From positions 60,594,302 to 60,658,301 of the forward strand of contig NC_092861.1 of NCBI RefSeq assembly GCF_032062135.1: a DNA stretch of 64,000 bases, given 5' to 3'. The translations under genes were made by a program, and so were the position numbers. This document shows positions 36,376 through 47,157 of this stretch, one piece after another; the first letter of the stretch is position 1; every line of letters begins with the position of its first letter. Source of the DNA: Pyxicephalus adspersus. Lineage: Eukaryota; Chordata; Amphibia; Anura; Pyxicephalidae. The notes below the pieces were generated by a model. It was not told where the DNA came from and did no database searches. It saw nothing but the letters and a program-made list of their open reading frames with translations.

Positions 36376-37961
36376 ACTAAATAAATCTTCCACCTTTCAA
36401 TTCTTGTTTTTTAAAATTATTATAGGATTGCCATGGTATTGTGCTTATTCAAATGTGTCTTTCTTCGACTAACCTAAAAAGATGTACAATACAAAAAAAT
36501 GTTAAAATGTTTTAACGTTGAAAGAAAAATAAAATTGGCAAAAGGTACAATTTGCCTTTGAAACCCGTTATGACTTTTAATAATTTTGTGTGTACCAAAA
36601 ACTTGCAATAAGTACCTCTTGCCCCTAAAGAACAGCCAGCCCATTGTGGAAAATAAAATGCATGTCTAGGTTTACCCATGATGCCTTTCTTGTTCCAACA
36701 CCAGGTCTGCAGTATCAGGGCCAGAGGTCATCAGAGTTATGACAATTGCTGTGCCTGTCAACTACCTGACCTCACAGCCTAGAGTCAAAAGATAAAAGAC
36801 AGAATGCAGTCAGCTGACTGATCAACAGAAATGGCAGTCAAATAGTCTGCGTAAAATACTGCAAAAAATGTACCTGTTTTTTTCTAGGAACAATGTATCT
36901 CAGTTCTGTAATTCTTCAGGTAAAGCCCATTTTGGAGTAAAAACAAAACCCTTTTACCTCTGTTTAACCCTTTCCACATAGGCCCGTTAACAGCACTATT
37001 TCTGGCAGGGAGTACCTGCAGCACTACAGATGCACCAACATTACCTGGTCCCCTATTGCTTGCAGAATCCTAATATAACCCCCAATTGGGAGAAAAAAAC
37101 CTAAACCCAGTGAACAGAGGATGAAAGAAGATTTGGGACCTGGGAAGACTTGGGACTTGGTGTCATACAACCAGATTTTGGTGTGAAAATGGCATTCAGT
37201 TTAACTATTTGCCTGAAGATGACCTCTTCAACAATGTGCATTCACATATTAGCACCTTCATAACCTAGTGTCCAGGGCAGATATTTGTCATATGCTCCAG
37301 AGCTGACAAAATTAGCAGTGGTCATTCAAAATATTAACATAAGTTAGTGATGGAATTGTTGGGGATAGGGACAGAGAAGGTTTTGAATGGTTTCCCTACA
37401 GTCATGGGGAGAAACAGTTTTTGTCACTCAAAACTTGAAAATACAGATAGTTGCCCATGTCTAGTGTTTACTGTGATGTCTGTGAAAGTCTACAACTTTA
37501 GTTGTTTTTTTCCAGAATTAAGCAATGATTGCACCCACGTTATGTGTTCTGGTGCTCACCAAGAAAACTCCAAAGTGCATGAGATCATCTTACTGAAACA
37601 CGTCTACTGTAAATGGAATGCAAAACAGAATTATCACAGCTTAAACTAGTGCATGGCAGAACACACCTCACACCTCACATAGCCAGCTCTTTGTGCTGTC
37701 TTTAGTTCTCTGTCAGCATACCAGTTTGTGTCAGTGCCAATTTCACTGTTTGCTGTTATTGTCTGCTTCATTCTCTGTTGACTGCTGTTTAAAATAGTGT
37801 GACCGCATGCTAAAGCCAACAATTCTATTCATCAGTGCCAGTTAACGAATATAGCATATACCGGTTCAGTTTTTATGTAAGATCCCAGAGCCTCCCATAT
37901 TTACTCAAGATAATATAATAAAATACAGTCATATCAGTTCAAGATTTTTTTTATTAACTAG
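36376..37961. other. No confident gene; presumed intron
   Basis: Sequence upstream of the exon at 37962. A strong pyrimidine tract with AG at 37497-37515 precedes an open stretch inside the 100-codon ORF at 37347-37649, but its donor is poor and its phase does not match, so no exon is called. Confidence 0.4.
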
Positions 37962-38134
37962 GAAAAATGATTGGTATGCATGTTATTATTTAAGTTTTGG
38001 CTGCCATGGCAAACTGGAAATGTGGCTGTCCCACAAATTTCATTTTACCTTCCTGGAAACACTGAGAAGACTGGCCATCGTCTCATTGATCTTTGCAGCA
38101 TATCCTATGTACATTGTATTGTTGAAACACCAAA
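37962..38134 (+). CDS. Putative penultimate exon, unrecognised membrane protein
   Basis: The segment follows a T-rich tract ending in CTAG at 37958-37961 and ends at a GTGAGT donor (38135). One base completes a split codon, then 57 codons are open, then one base (A) is left over, giving 173 nt. The peptide begins KNDWYACYYLSFGCHG, continues through LEMWLSHKFHFTFLETLRR and ends in a hydrophobic helix LAIVSLIFAAYPMYIVLL before KHQ. Arg-Arg just before the helix and Lys-His just after it are typical of a membrane segment. Codon choice and amino-acid composition look coding, unlike neighbouring random ORFs. The left-over A joins the first two bases of the exon at 43201 to give ATT (Ile), so the two are phase-compatible. 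The acceptor is less strong than the donor and could lie a few codons downstream. No family recognised; multi-pass membrane protein is an inference. Confidence 0.55.
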
Positions 38135-39444
38135 GTGAGTTCTACCTCTTTGCTTGTGTTTCCTAGGATACATACACAGAGGGACCTAATTATTCAAAAA
38201 CAAACTTTTAGATCCACCAGCAATACTTATTTCAAGTGCAAAACTCCACAATTCAGTGCATGTTAGGTGATTAAAAAATGTACCATAATTTATTGATACT
38301 TTCAGTACGTGAGTGACTTCTGTCGTTTTACCCACCTTAACAGCTGTCCCACTTGTTTTCCTAACCAGTTAGTTAATAGTCTGAATAAGCATGCAATGTT
38401 TGGGTCAGAACAATACAAAGAAGATCTAGGAAACAAGAAAGTTTCCCCTGAGTTCCCACATCAGTAAAACTTTCCCAGAATACGTTTTTGGGGATTATTC
38501 TGTGCGTTCTTAAAGATCAAATCCACTGAATGCAGGATCATCTATGTTTAAGTAAGCTGTATCAGTAGAGGTAAATAACATGTCAGATGAAACTTTACCA
38601 GATACCCTACAAGGCTCATTGTGAACTCTGGAGTACCACTGATTGATTGGAACCTTTTCCAGGATAAGGGTCAGTGGTCGGTAAATGCATATAAAACATT
38701 TAAATATTGTAAAATTTTCATTTGATATATGACTTACCTAAATCCCTATTGATCATTCAGATCCAGTTTGTGCCATGCCAGCAGATGCAGAGTGAAACCC
38801 CTGCTCTCTGTGTGGAAACATTGATCTCATTGTAGAGGTTCAGCTTGCAACCTGCTAAGGCAGACCTATAGTTCTGTGGTTGGCATAGTTCATGCTTCCT
38901 CTGATTGGCAGATTTTGGCTCTGACTTATGAATGGCATACCTCTCCATAGAGACCACAGATTTCCTACTTTGGAGACTATTGGCAGGGAACTGGCTTTAC
39001 TATTCTGCTATGGCTGATTTTTAGAGGAATCAAACTTATAAGACTTGTACATCATTTTCACACATTTAATTTAAATTAATTAATTAATTGTTTTTCATCT
39101 CTCCCCCCCCCCCCAACTCTTACAATCCATCATTTAAATGTTACTGCATACATGTCAACTCCAATGAGCCTAATTCAATGTAAGAGGACAATATAAAAAA
39201 ACTTTTTTCTGAGGGTTGGATATCATAGTAATTTGTTTGTAGTACTATATATACAATTGTAGCATCAAATTCTCTGCTGAATTCAGAAAGATGTAACTCA
39301 CTTTTACAACAGCAGTAAAAAGCTGGAAGAGGATATTGTAGGTACTATATGTGGTGGATACCAAATACCTTACACACTGACTGCTCTTATCAGCCTTTGA
39401 TAATGAAAAGCCTGGTTTTGTAAATAGATCAGGTAAAAATTCTC

Positions 39445-39625
39445 ATTAATATTATTATTAATAATAATATTAATAATATTAATAATAATAAACAGGATTT
39501 ATGTAGCGCCAGCATATTGTGCAGCTCTGTACATTAAATAGAGGTTGCAAATGACAAGATAGATACAGACAGTGACACAGTGAGAGGACCCTGCCCTGAA
39601 GAGCTTATAATTTAGGAGGTGGGGG
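39445..39625 (-). repeat. SINE 3' tail with ATT/AAT repeat
   Basis: A mixed ATT/AAT run (39448-39490) is followed by AACAGGATTTATGTAGCGCC, GCAGCTCTGTACATTAAATA, GAGGTTGCAAATGACA and CCTGCCCTGAAGAGCTTATA. This is the longest example of this tail in the window. Confidence 0.65.
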
Positions 39626-39962
39626 AAACTTAGGGGCTTGGATGCAGAGGGTCACTCTTATAGCTGATCTAGGGAAAATACAATATTACTCAGTAATACC
39701 CTATTAATATGTGCTCCCCCCTTCCTTCCAATGCCCCAGGTTGTGGGGGGGACCCTCGGCATCCCCATTTATAAACTAGGAATGCCGGTCCTGGGTCCTG
39801 TATTTTTATGATAATATCAAAACCTACAACCAAGGAATGGAGTACCTTAGCTAAATAGATTTGGGAGAGCAGTGAAGCGAAGGAAGCCTGTGGAAACAAG
39901 GGATATGTTACATAAAAGTGCTTTTTACGAGTATCATAAGCAGAATGAGCATTTAAAATTTT

Positions 39963-40150
39963 AGACCTGATTCATTAAGGATCTTCAAGACGAGAAGATA
40001 GACTATCATGGATCTGGTCCAGGATTGAAAACATTTGCCAACTAGTAACACATTTGTTTATGAAATCCATTCTAGGTTTATTGGATTACCCAGGGTCTCC
40101 CATGATAATCTATCCTCTCCAGTCTTGGAGAGCTTTAATAAATCAGGCCC
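39963..40150. mobile_element. Palindromic MITE (family M2), copy 4
   Basis: Left end AGACCTGATTCATTAAGGA and right end GAGCTTTAATAAATCAGGCCC-like; an inner GATCTGGTCCAGGATTGAAA segment is present. It lies 40 bp from a hAT element. Confidence 0.75.
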
Positions 40151-40190
40151 TTCAAGTGCAGGGGGTTGGATGAGCCCAATTACATTAGCC

Positions 40191-41446
40191 CAGGGGTCTG
40201 CAACCTGCGGCTCCGGAGCCGCATGCGGCTCTTCAGCCTCCTTGTTGTGGCTCCCTTCGGCTGCCGCGGGGAGATTTCTGATGGGGGATCCCCTTCCTCC
40301 CAGGACACTGCGGAGGAGGGGGATTCCCTATCCGGTTTTCTAATGAAAAAAATCTATCAGTGAAATAAATCTACCACGGGGCGTGTACAAATGGGTGTGT
40401 ACAATGACATCCCCTCCTTTGAACCCCAATTCCTCTGGAATGGGGAGATGTACAAAAACAAAAATGTAGGTGCAAGTGGGGGACACCTGTGACTAACACC
40501 CCCTAAAATTTAATTGTTAGGCTATCATAACATAAAGAACTCTGCCCATCAAAAAACTCTACCGTTACACATTGCTGGAGGCACCTGAACCCCAATTTCT
40601 CTGGAACAGGAAGGGGGTACAGGTGAACAAAATTAGAGGTGCAAGTGGGGGACACCTGTGGCTAACACCTCCTAAAAACCCCACCCATCAAAAAAACCCT
40701 ACCCTGTTACACATTGTTGGAGGCTTTTAGCACCTAAACCCCAATTTATCTGGAAACGGGGGTACAGGTGAAAAAAATTTGAGGTGCAAGTACGGGACAC
40801 CTGTGGCTAACACCTCCTAAAAATTCATAAAAACTCTGCCTATCAAAAAAATCTACCCTGTTAAACATTGCTGGAAGCATCTAGCATCTGAACCCCAATT
40901 TCTCTGGAAAGGGGGGGAGGCGGTACAGGTGACCAAAATAGAGGTGCAAGTGGCGTCGCTAAGGCATCGTCATAAAATAAAGAACTCTGCCCATCAAAAT
41001 AATCTACCCTGTTACACATTGCTGGAGGCTTCTAGCACCTGAACCCCAATTACTCAAGATTGGGGGGTACAGGTGAACAAAATTAAAGCTGCAAATGAGG
41101 GACACCTGTGGCTAACACCCCTTAAAATTTCATCACTAAGGCATCGTCAGAACATAAAGAACTCTGCCCATCAAAAAAATCTACCCTGTTACGTTAGAAG
41201 CCTCCAGCTTCTACTGTAACAGGATGATATGTTAGAAGCTGGACGCTTCTAGGGGCATAGTTCAGTGTTTAATTTATTTCAAAGTAGGCCTACACATGCA
41301 CACTTGTTGTAACAGGTAAAATTAAAAAAATATTAAAACTTTTAAAAGTTTATAAACTGTGTTATGTTTTGCGGCTCCAGACTATTTTTCTTTAGTGGAA
41401 GAGGAGGCAAAATGGCTCTTTTGATAGTAAAGGTTGCTGACCCCTG
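40191..41446. mobile_element. Non-autonomous hAT element, complete with target duplication
   Basis: The ends CAGGGGTCTGCAACC (40191-40205) and GGTTGCTGACCCCTG (41432-41446) are inverted repeats matching at 14 of 15 bases. They are flanked on both sides by the same 8 bp, CATTAGCC (40183-40190 and 41447-41454), the duplication size made by hAT transposases. A perfect 16 bp palindrome GCGGCTCCGGAGCCGC lies at 40207-40222, next to the left end, and a degenerate relative (GCGGCTCC) occurs near the right end. No transposase frame is present. The interior is a tandem array (separate entry). Low decay of the ends and the exact duplication indicate a relatively recent insertion. Confidence 0.93.
40421..41190 (+). 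repeat. Tandem array of ~150-166 bp units inside the hAT element
   Basis: The anchor GAACCCCAAT recurs at 40421, 40587, 40736 (as AAACCCCAAT), 40890 and 41041, spaced 166, 149, 154 and 151 bp. Each unit also contains GGTACAGGTGA, AGAGGTGCAAGTGGGGGACA, CCTGTGGCTAACACC, GAACTCTGCCCATCAAAA and TACCCTGTTACACATTGCTG. The last unit is truncated near 41190. Confidence 0.9.
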
Positions 41447-42489
41447 CATTAGCCCCATTAATATATTAATTTATCAGTTTTTCGAGCTTCAGTTTTAAGG
41501 TTGCTATCATAAAGTAATATTAAATAAATCTTGATGCTCATTTAGAATAATTATCCCCCGGCATCCAGACTTGGAGCATATAAAGAGCTCACGATTATGT
41601 GAAGATATAAAGGGAACGGGATTTTTACAGATGATTATTAAGCTAGACCAGTATAAATGTAGCAATATGTATGAATTTAATGATGTCTACATAGACTAAG
41701 AAACAACTTACAACTCCTGCTTCACATGTGACAGATTTCCTTTAAACAATTTGCTCCAGCAGCATTTGGGAATGTTTTGATAGGAGAATGAATGAAAACT
41801 GAACCAAAAAGTAGATGTGTATCTTTCTTTTTCACGGGCAGACTTTTGGAAAGACACATTTTTCTCCACTCCAATTCCCTAAATGTTCCCCAATGTGTTT
41901 TTCTTAAAAAAAGAAAATGTGTAAGTTAGCATAGATAGCAATTTTCCGCTTATGGAAAGTATGTATCATATGGTTTGTTTGTTGACAGATGTATGTAGAT
42001 AGAGGCTTGAAAGTTTAACATGGAGTTTTCCCCTGTTCCAGGTCATTTATGGTTTAAAGGTGTTAAAACAGATAAATGACTGCAATGAAACAGGTTCATG
42101 TTTCTAAAAGGAAAGCAGCTGAAGCATATCCATTAGAAGATTATAGTTGTTTAAATTGCATTTATGTTAGCTGGAAACCATTCCCACTGTCCCTGCTATG
42201 TCAATATTACTCATAATTATCAGGTAACATGAGTATATCATGTTTCACTTCAGAAACTCGGCATAACAGAAAGATTTCATATATATACACTGGATGGTTT
42301 AGTAATATTCAGACTGTATGTGTAGTGAGTGCTCTGATCCCCTACAGCGTACAGAAAATGTTTGCAGAGACATTCACATTGACTCATGCTTAGCTTTGGA
42401 CTAAAAGTCTTTATTGATTCACTGTTAACTCATGGGTACGTTGTAGCTGAACTCTGGGCAAACAGCTAAATAAACAAATGAAATGCATA

Positions 42490-42790
42490 TACTCATCAGC
42501 CACTTTATTAGGTACATTTTGATAGTACTGGGATGGTCCACCTTCTGCCTTCAGAACCGCCATAATTCTTCGTGAGACAGATTCAACAACATGCTGGAAA
42601 CATTCCTCAGAAATATTGGTCCATATTGACATGATACCATCACACTGTTGCTGTGAATTTGTCGACTGCACATCCAAATGCAAATTTCTTGCTTTACCAC
42701 ATCCCAAGGGTGCTCTATTGGATTGAAATCTGGGGAGTTTGGAGGTTTTTGAGCACAGGGAACCGATTGTCATGTTCAAGAAACCAGTTT
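42490..42790 (-). pseudogene. Tc1-like element, C-terminal transposase fragment
   Basis: The end CACTTTATTAGGTACA (42500-42515) is the terminus of a widespread vertebrate Tc1-like family. On the minus strand, one frame gives SPDFNPIEHPWDVV and, after a frameshift, the next gives DVQSTNSQQQCDGIMSIWT, then EECFQHVVES and RRIMAVLKAEGGPSQY. In intact relatives these follow the second catalytic Asp of the DDE domain, with SPDLNPIEHLW just before the final catalytic residue. The N-terminal two thirds are absent. Inactive. Confidence 0.85.
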
Positions 42791-43200
42791 TGAATTCCTG
42801 GCATTATTCCGGAGCACTACTCAACCCAGGAATTCAATGCTAAAAGAGTTATCATGAGTAACTATTTTTATATTGAATTCCTAACCCAATTTGCAGTCGA
42901 TGCCTGGTCAGCTAATATAATAAAAACATCTTTAACTGAACCCATAGTGACAATGACAGCTCTGTTCACCAACATATGGTAATTTGTTTGCATGAATACT
43001 GTCTGTATAGTTGTTTCAGCCTTGTGTCTTTTAATTAAAGCTTATGTAGACCCAAACACTAAAATCCCATATATTCTGTGACATTTCATTCTGTGACAAA
43101 GTCTTTTTTGATGTTTAAATATCTGCATTAATCTGCCTTTAAGGGTTTTAGTAAGGCACATCCTAATAAATATTGCCAATCCATGTTTTTTGTCTCCCAG

Positions 43201-43376
43201 TTGTCACCTTGTTATATAACTTCCCTTATGGAGAATGGCGGGTTTACTGTTCTCACCACCATGAAACTTTCTTTGAGAAATGCCATGCAGTCACACAGAC
43301 ATCATCAGAAAGAATGAAAGAGAAGAAAGGAAATAAGCAACTACTTATGATACACAGTGCTTTAGTAAATGATTAG
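43201..43376 (+). CDS. Putative terminal coding exon, unrecognised protein
   Basis: A strong acceptor (TTTTTTGTCTCCCAG, 43186-43200) precedes 176 nt that are open until TAG at 43374-43376. Two bases (TT) complete the codon started by the exon ending at 38134, giving Ile. Fifty-seven further codons read VTLLYNFPYGEWRVYCSHHH, then ETFFEKCHA, then a basic, soluble tail rich in Lys and Ser (SSERMKEKKGNKQLL) ending in ALVND. The start VTLLYNF would extend or follow the helix of the preceding exon, and the rest looks like a cytoplasmic tail. A Cys/His cluster (CSHHH, then C-H) is visible but matches no metal-binding motif I can name. The first canonical AATAAA I noticed downstream is near 45733, so a long 3' UTR would be needed. 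The 5.07 kb intron holds a MITE, a hAT element and a Tc1 fragment. Confidence 0.55.
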
Positions 43377-46260
43377 TAATCTTCTGTAGACATAGAGTTC
43401 AACATAAATATAAAAGTTTTAGAAAAAGCCCTGTGAGGTGACATAGCAATCATTTTACAGTATGTTATCAAATACAATACTCTGCATTGTACAAAACTTA
43501 TATGCAGTGCTGAATTCCTTTGAGCCTGTTCACACTTGTGCAGTTTCCTACAGTTCAATACCTAATCCCACCACAGGTAAACCACAGGACACTGGGAAAC
43601 TGAGAAGTATTTCACTCTCCTACTCTACAGTACAGTGTGTTATACATGTTACAGTCTGACCATATCAGTATCTATTCTGGGCCATGGGAAGGATTGTCAA
43701 GTACAAAATTGTACCTTTGTATTTGTTTTTTTCATTTAGATTAAGATGCAGGTCACTTGGGAAACTTAAACACCACAATTGCTGTCCTTGGCTGTTACCA
43801 TTTCTTCTGTACATTGATTCATCAGAACAAATATGTGCATAAGGATTTTGGACAGGCAATACGAATTAGTAGGGTTCTGAGAGATTCCTTTCCAGGTTTG
43901 GTGATTTTTACAGCCAAAAGCGATAAAAGTTGAGTGGTTACCTATAAAGGAAATGGTGTTCCCAGCTAAGGGTGGGCATTTAACAGCACCTGTACATATC
44001 TTTACCCACCCTGTAGCAATTCCCTGCAGTTTAATTTCAGCTTCCAATATGGTGGTTATGAATTCAGTTCCAAAGCATTTGACATCAACTCCTTGCCACT
44101 GGTTATTTATCATAATATTCTAGAAATAGCACAGAAGGTGGGTTCTGCTTAAAGCCCAGAAAAAATGCTATTTACAAAGTAGCCCTCCCTAGGATTTGAA
44201 ACCACTGCACTGCTATACATCAGGGGGAATAGGAGACTGATTGCTTATCCTGGAAATGTCAGAGAAGAATCCCCCCGGATTGATCAACAAGGTAGATATT
44301 CCCTCCGTAAGGTAAGTACGCCACCTCCCTTTGGTCCCCTTTACACTCACGGCTGCAATCCCAGAGTTAGGACACTTTCAGAAAGCATAGAAAACTGCAC
44401 CTACGTGCCTAGGAGTGCACATTGGGTTTACAGTGCACTTCTTCTGGAGGAGGAAAAGCAGCCCCACAGCCAGAAACCTAATGTTACTTCTAGGTACCAT
44501 GCCACAACCCTTCCCAACCACTACCATACAGTTGAATGGGATCAATTGGGAACACAGTTGGAAAAAGGTACAATGCTGTGGTTGAGTACAAGTATGAAAT
44601 AGACCTTTCTTTCACTTTCTCTTTCAGCCTCCCCCCTCTATTTCTCTTTTTTTTTTTACTGTTTTTGGGACTACTTTCTGATCTGCAGTATAAAGCCAGG
44701 TCATAGGCAAATAGCTGGATATCTATGTTTGCATCTATCACTCTTGTAAGTAATGTGAGACTTTTCCCAGATGAGTCCCTTTCCTAGGATCTGTCGCACA
44801 CAAAGAAACCCCATGGGCAAACATTCACCTATCCTATCCAAATATAATCTGATGGAGTAGAGGAAAAAGAAAAGAGATAATGGCTGATGAGTTGGATGAT
44901 TATACATTTTGTTGCATGTAATACTGTGAGTGGGAAGTAAAATATATTACTCCTCCTTCAAATTACTGTTTGAATGGGTACTTTCTAAGTGATAGGAAAC
45001 TATTTGTTAAGTGAAATGTTCCAGTGTATAAAATATGGGTGGAAGTACTATGCACTCATCCATGTAATATGCATTTAAGTCCATTAGGCATGCAAGATAG
45101 GGGATACAGTGCCACCTATTGACCAAACGATATAATGCAGCCTAATTCCTAACATGGGAATTATGTATGGAAGAATTTATTGCTATTTATCTTTCCATTA
45201 GGAAGACTAGAATGTTTTTCCTGGAAACATGAGTTGCTGAGGTAGTTCATTAAAATGAATTAAGTACACTAGGTCTGAAAAGTGTGGAGGACAGACAAAG
45301 GTGTTGCTTATAGCACAGTACAAGAAAAAGCAAACATGTCTGGTTGCTATTGGCAATACTGTTGTTATTCTTTTGTGGTAATTTTAACACACCTCCATTG
45401 AGCTTCATGTATAAACACTGTGGAAGTTTTGAGCATTGCAATATAGTTATTTTTCTAGAGCTGGCTAACTTATGATTAGTTATTTTGGTTCACACCTCCA
45501 TATTTCTTCCTCTTGTTTTATACATGGCGCAAACCCAGATTCAGAATCAAACCCAAGGGACACTAAATATTTTATGTTGGTTGGTATTGCCGACTTCCCT
45601 TTGAAAGTAATGGTTGCTTTAATGCCTCTGGCTTAAATAATTTCTGTGGTCTTGACCCATACCACTGTACCATTCATGCCAAATCTGAAGTCTCAGCTTT
45701 TAATTGACTCGCTTATCAGTGGCATAGAAATTAATAAAGTGATGAACAGTAATAGCACCTGACATATTTCTTACATGACAGGTTTTCTTTAATGTTATAA
45801 ATGCAAAAGCTTTATCAGGGTTTTTAGGACTAGACAAAACATTTCTAATTTTGAATCACCCCTATTTATAAAAACTGCATATTTTGTATCACATCCCAAA
45901 AATCAAATGAACAAAAAGGTTTCAACTCCAAGATGGAGTGACGTATAGAGATAGCAGGACTTTTAGGGTACTACTACAATTCACTATAAAGATGATGTAT
46001 ATTAAATATTCAAATTTTTTTTAACAATTATTAAGATCCAACTTTGGAATTTAGGCTTTTGGAATAGGCAGAATTTCACAAAATTGCAGCACTAGGATAG
46101 CACTACAAAGCTGCGGTGTACCAGACCAGAGACAAGATGGGGATGTCTTGTGCCCCATCATCATCCCCGATATACTGTCACCAGAGCAATCATTCTGGAT
46201 ACTAGACTCTGGATATTAGATATTATAGTCTAAATTTTGCTATAGAGCTCATGGCGTTGC
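43377..46260. other. No further gene recognised; possible 3' UTR and flank
   Basis: Follows the presumed terminal exon. AATAAA occurs near 45733. The 115-codon minus ORF at 43766-44113 shows no recognisable domain. Confidence 0.4.
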
Positions 46261-46985
46261 TTGGGTGGCTTCCATCTACCAAAGACGTCACCGGACACCA
46301 TGGATGGAGTACTATGGAAAAATTAATGATGGAGTCAAGGCAGAAGTATTAGAGTCCAAAGTTATGATGTTTTTATTAACAAACTGGATGACATGGGATA
46401 AAACCTTCCATCATGTCGTGGGGGCTAATAACAATCCCTCTTTATTAGGGCTTTGGAGTTGTGTGTGTATGAATCTTTGGTTCTGTGTTTGTTCAAGAAA
46501 TTGATTCAAGCAAAAGGTATCTGCTGACAAGAAAGCACATTAGTCATTACCGTCCCTATCTTTGATGCAGTATTAAAGCACACATGCTCTCAGCCTGGAC
46601 TGCACAGCCCTAGAATCAAAAGCTTCCAGAAAAAGATTAGATTGCTGCACACCGCCAGAGCCGCAGGAAGGCTTGTGGCCCGCTCAGCAGGTTACCTTTA
46701 GTTTTTCTTCTTGATTTACTCAATCACATTACAACAGAGTTATATAGAAAATTATATAGATGACAGCCTTCAGGTACAGCTGCATACACTGCTAGCTGAC
46801 ACGTCTGAGTGGACATAAAAACCTTGTCTATTTGCTGTTGATTCAGCCATATAAAATATGTGCACCAAATGCCCTCCCTTTAGCTTGCCTGCATTTTGTA
46901 TGCACCTGAAGGATAAGTAATGTCAATTAAACACTGCCAAATCCTGCAAGTTTGTGGGAATGACATAGTAAAATATATCTGCCTA

Positions 46986-47157
46986 ATTGTAAGCTCTTTG
47001 GGGCACAGTCCAATCCTCCTCCCGTGTCACTGTATGTATTCGTCTGTCATTTGCAACCCCTATTTAATGTACACCGCTGCGTAATATGTTGGCGCTATAT
47101 AAAACCTGTTTAATATTATTATTATTATTATTAATAATAATAATAATAATAATATTA
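46986..47157 (+). repeat. SINE 3' tail with TAA/ATT microsatellite
   Basis: TTGTAAGCTCTTTGGGGCAC, GTCATTTGCAACCCCTATTT, ACACCGCTGCGTAATATG and TTGGCGCTATATAAAACCTG precede (ATT)n then (AAT)n at 47114-47156. It is in the opposite orientation to the tail at 39445. Confidence 0.7.

Larger units (their letters stand above)
38135..43200 (+). other. Presumed intron between the last two exons
   Basis: It begins GTGAGT and ends CTCCCAG, with compatible phases on both sides. Apart from the mobile elements annotated separately (SINE tail near 39.45 kb, palindromic MITE near 39.96 kb, hAT at 40191-41446, Tc1 fragment at 42490-42790), I see only AT-rich unique sequence and a short poly-C run near 39103-39114. 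Confidence 0.45.

Noticed and set aside
37497..37610. Possible exon after TTTTTTTCCAG
   Set aside because: The donor (GTAAATGG) is weak and its entry and exit phases cannot connect to the exon at 37962.
40421..41190. Direct repeats considered as a CRISPR-like array
   Set aside because: Units of 149-166 bp without short repeat/spacer structure, enclosed by hAT ends in a vertebrate genome.
43766..44113. 115-codon minus-strand ORF downstream of the terminal exon
   Set aside because: No recognisable domain, no splice context, and a length expected by chance in a 64 kb AT-rich window. Natural-looking composition alone is not enough.
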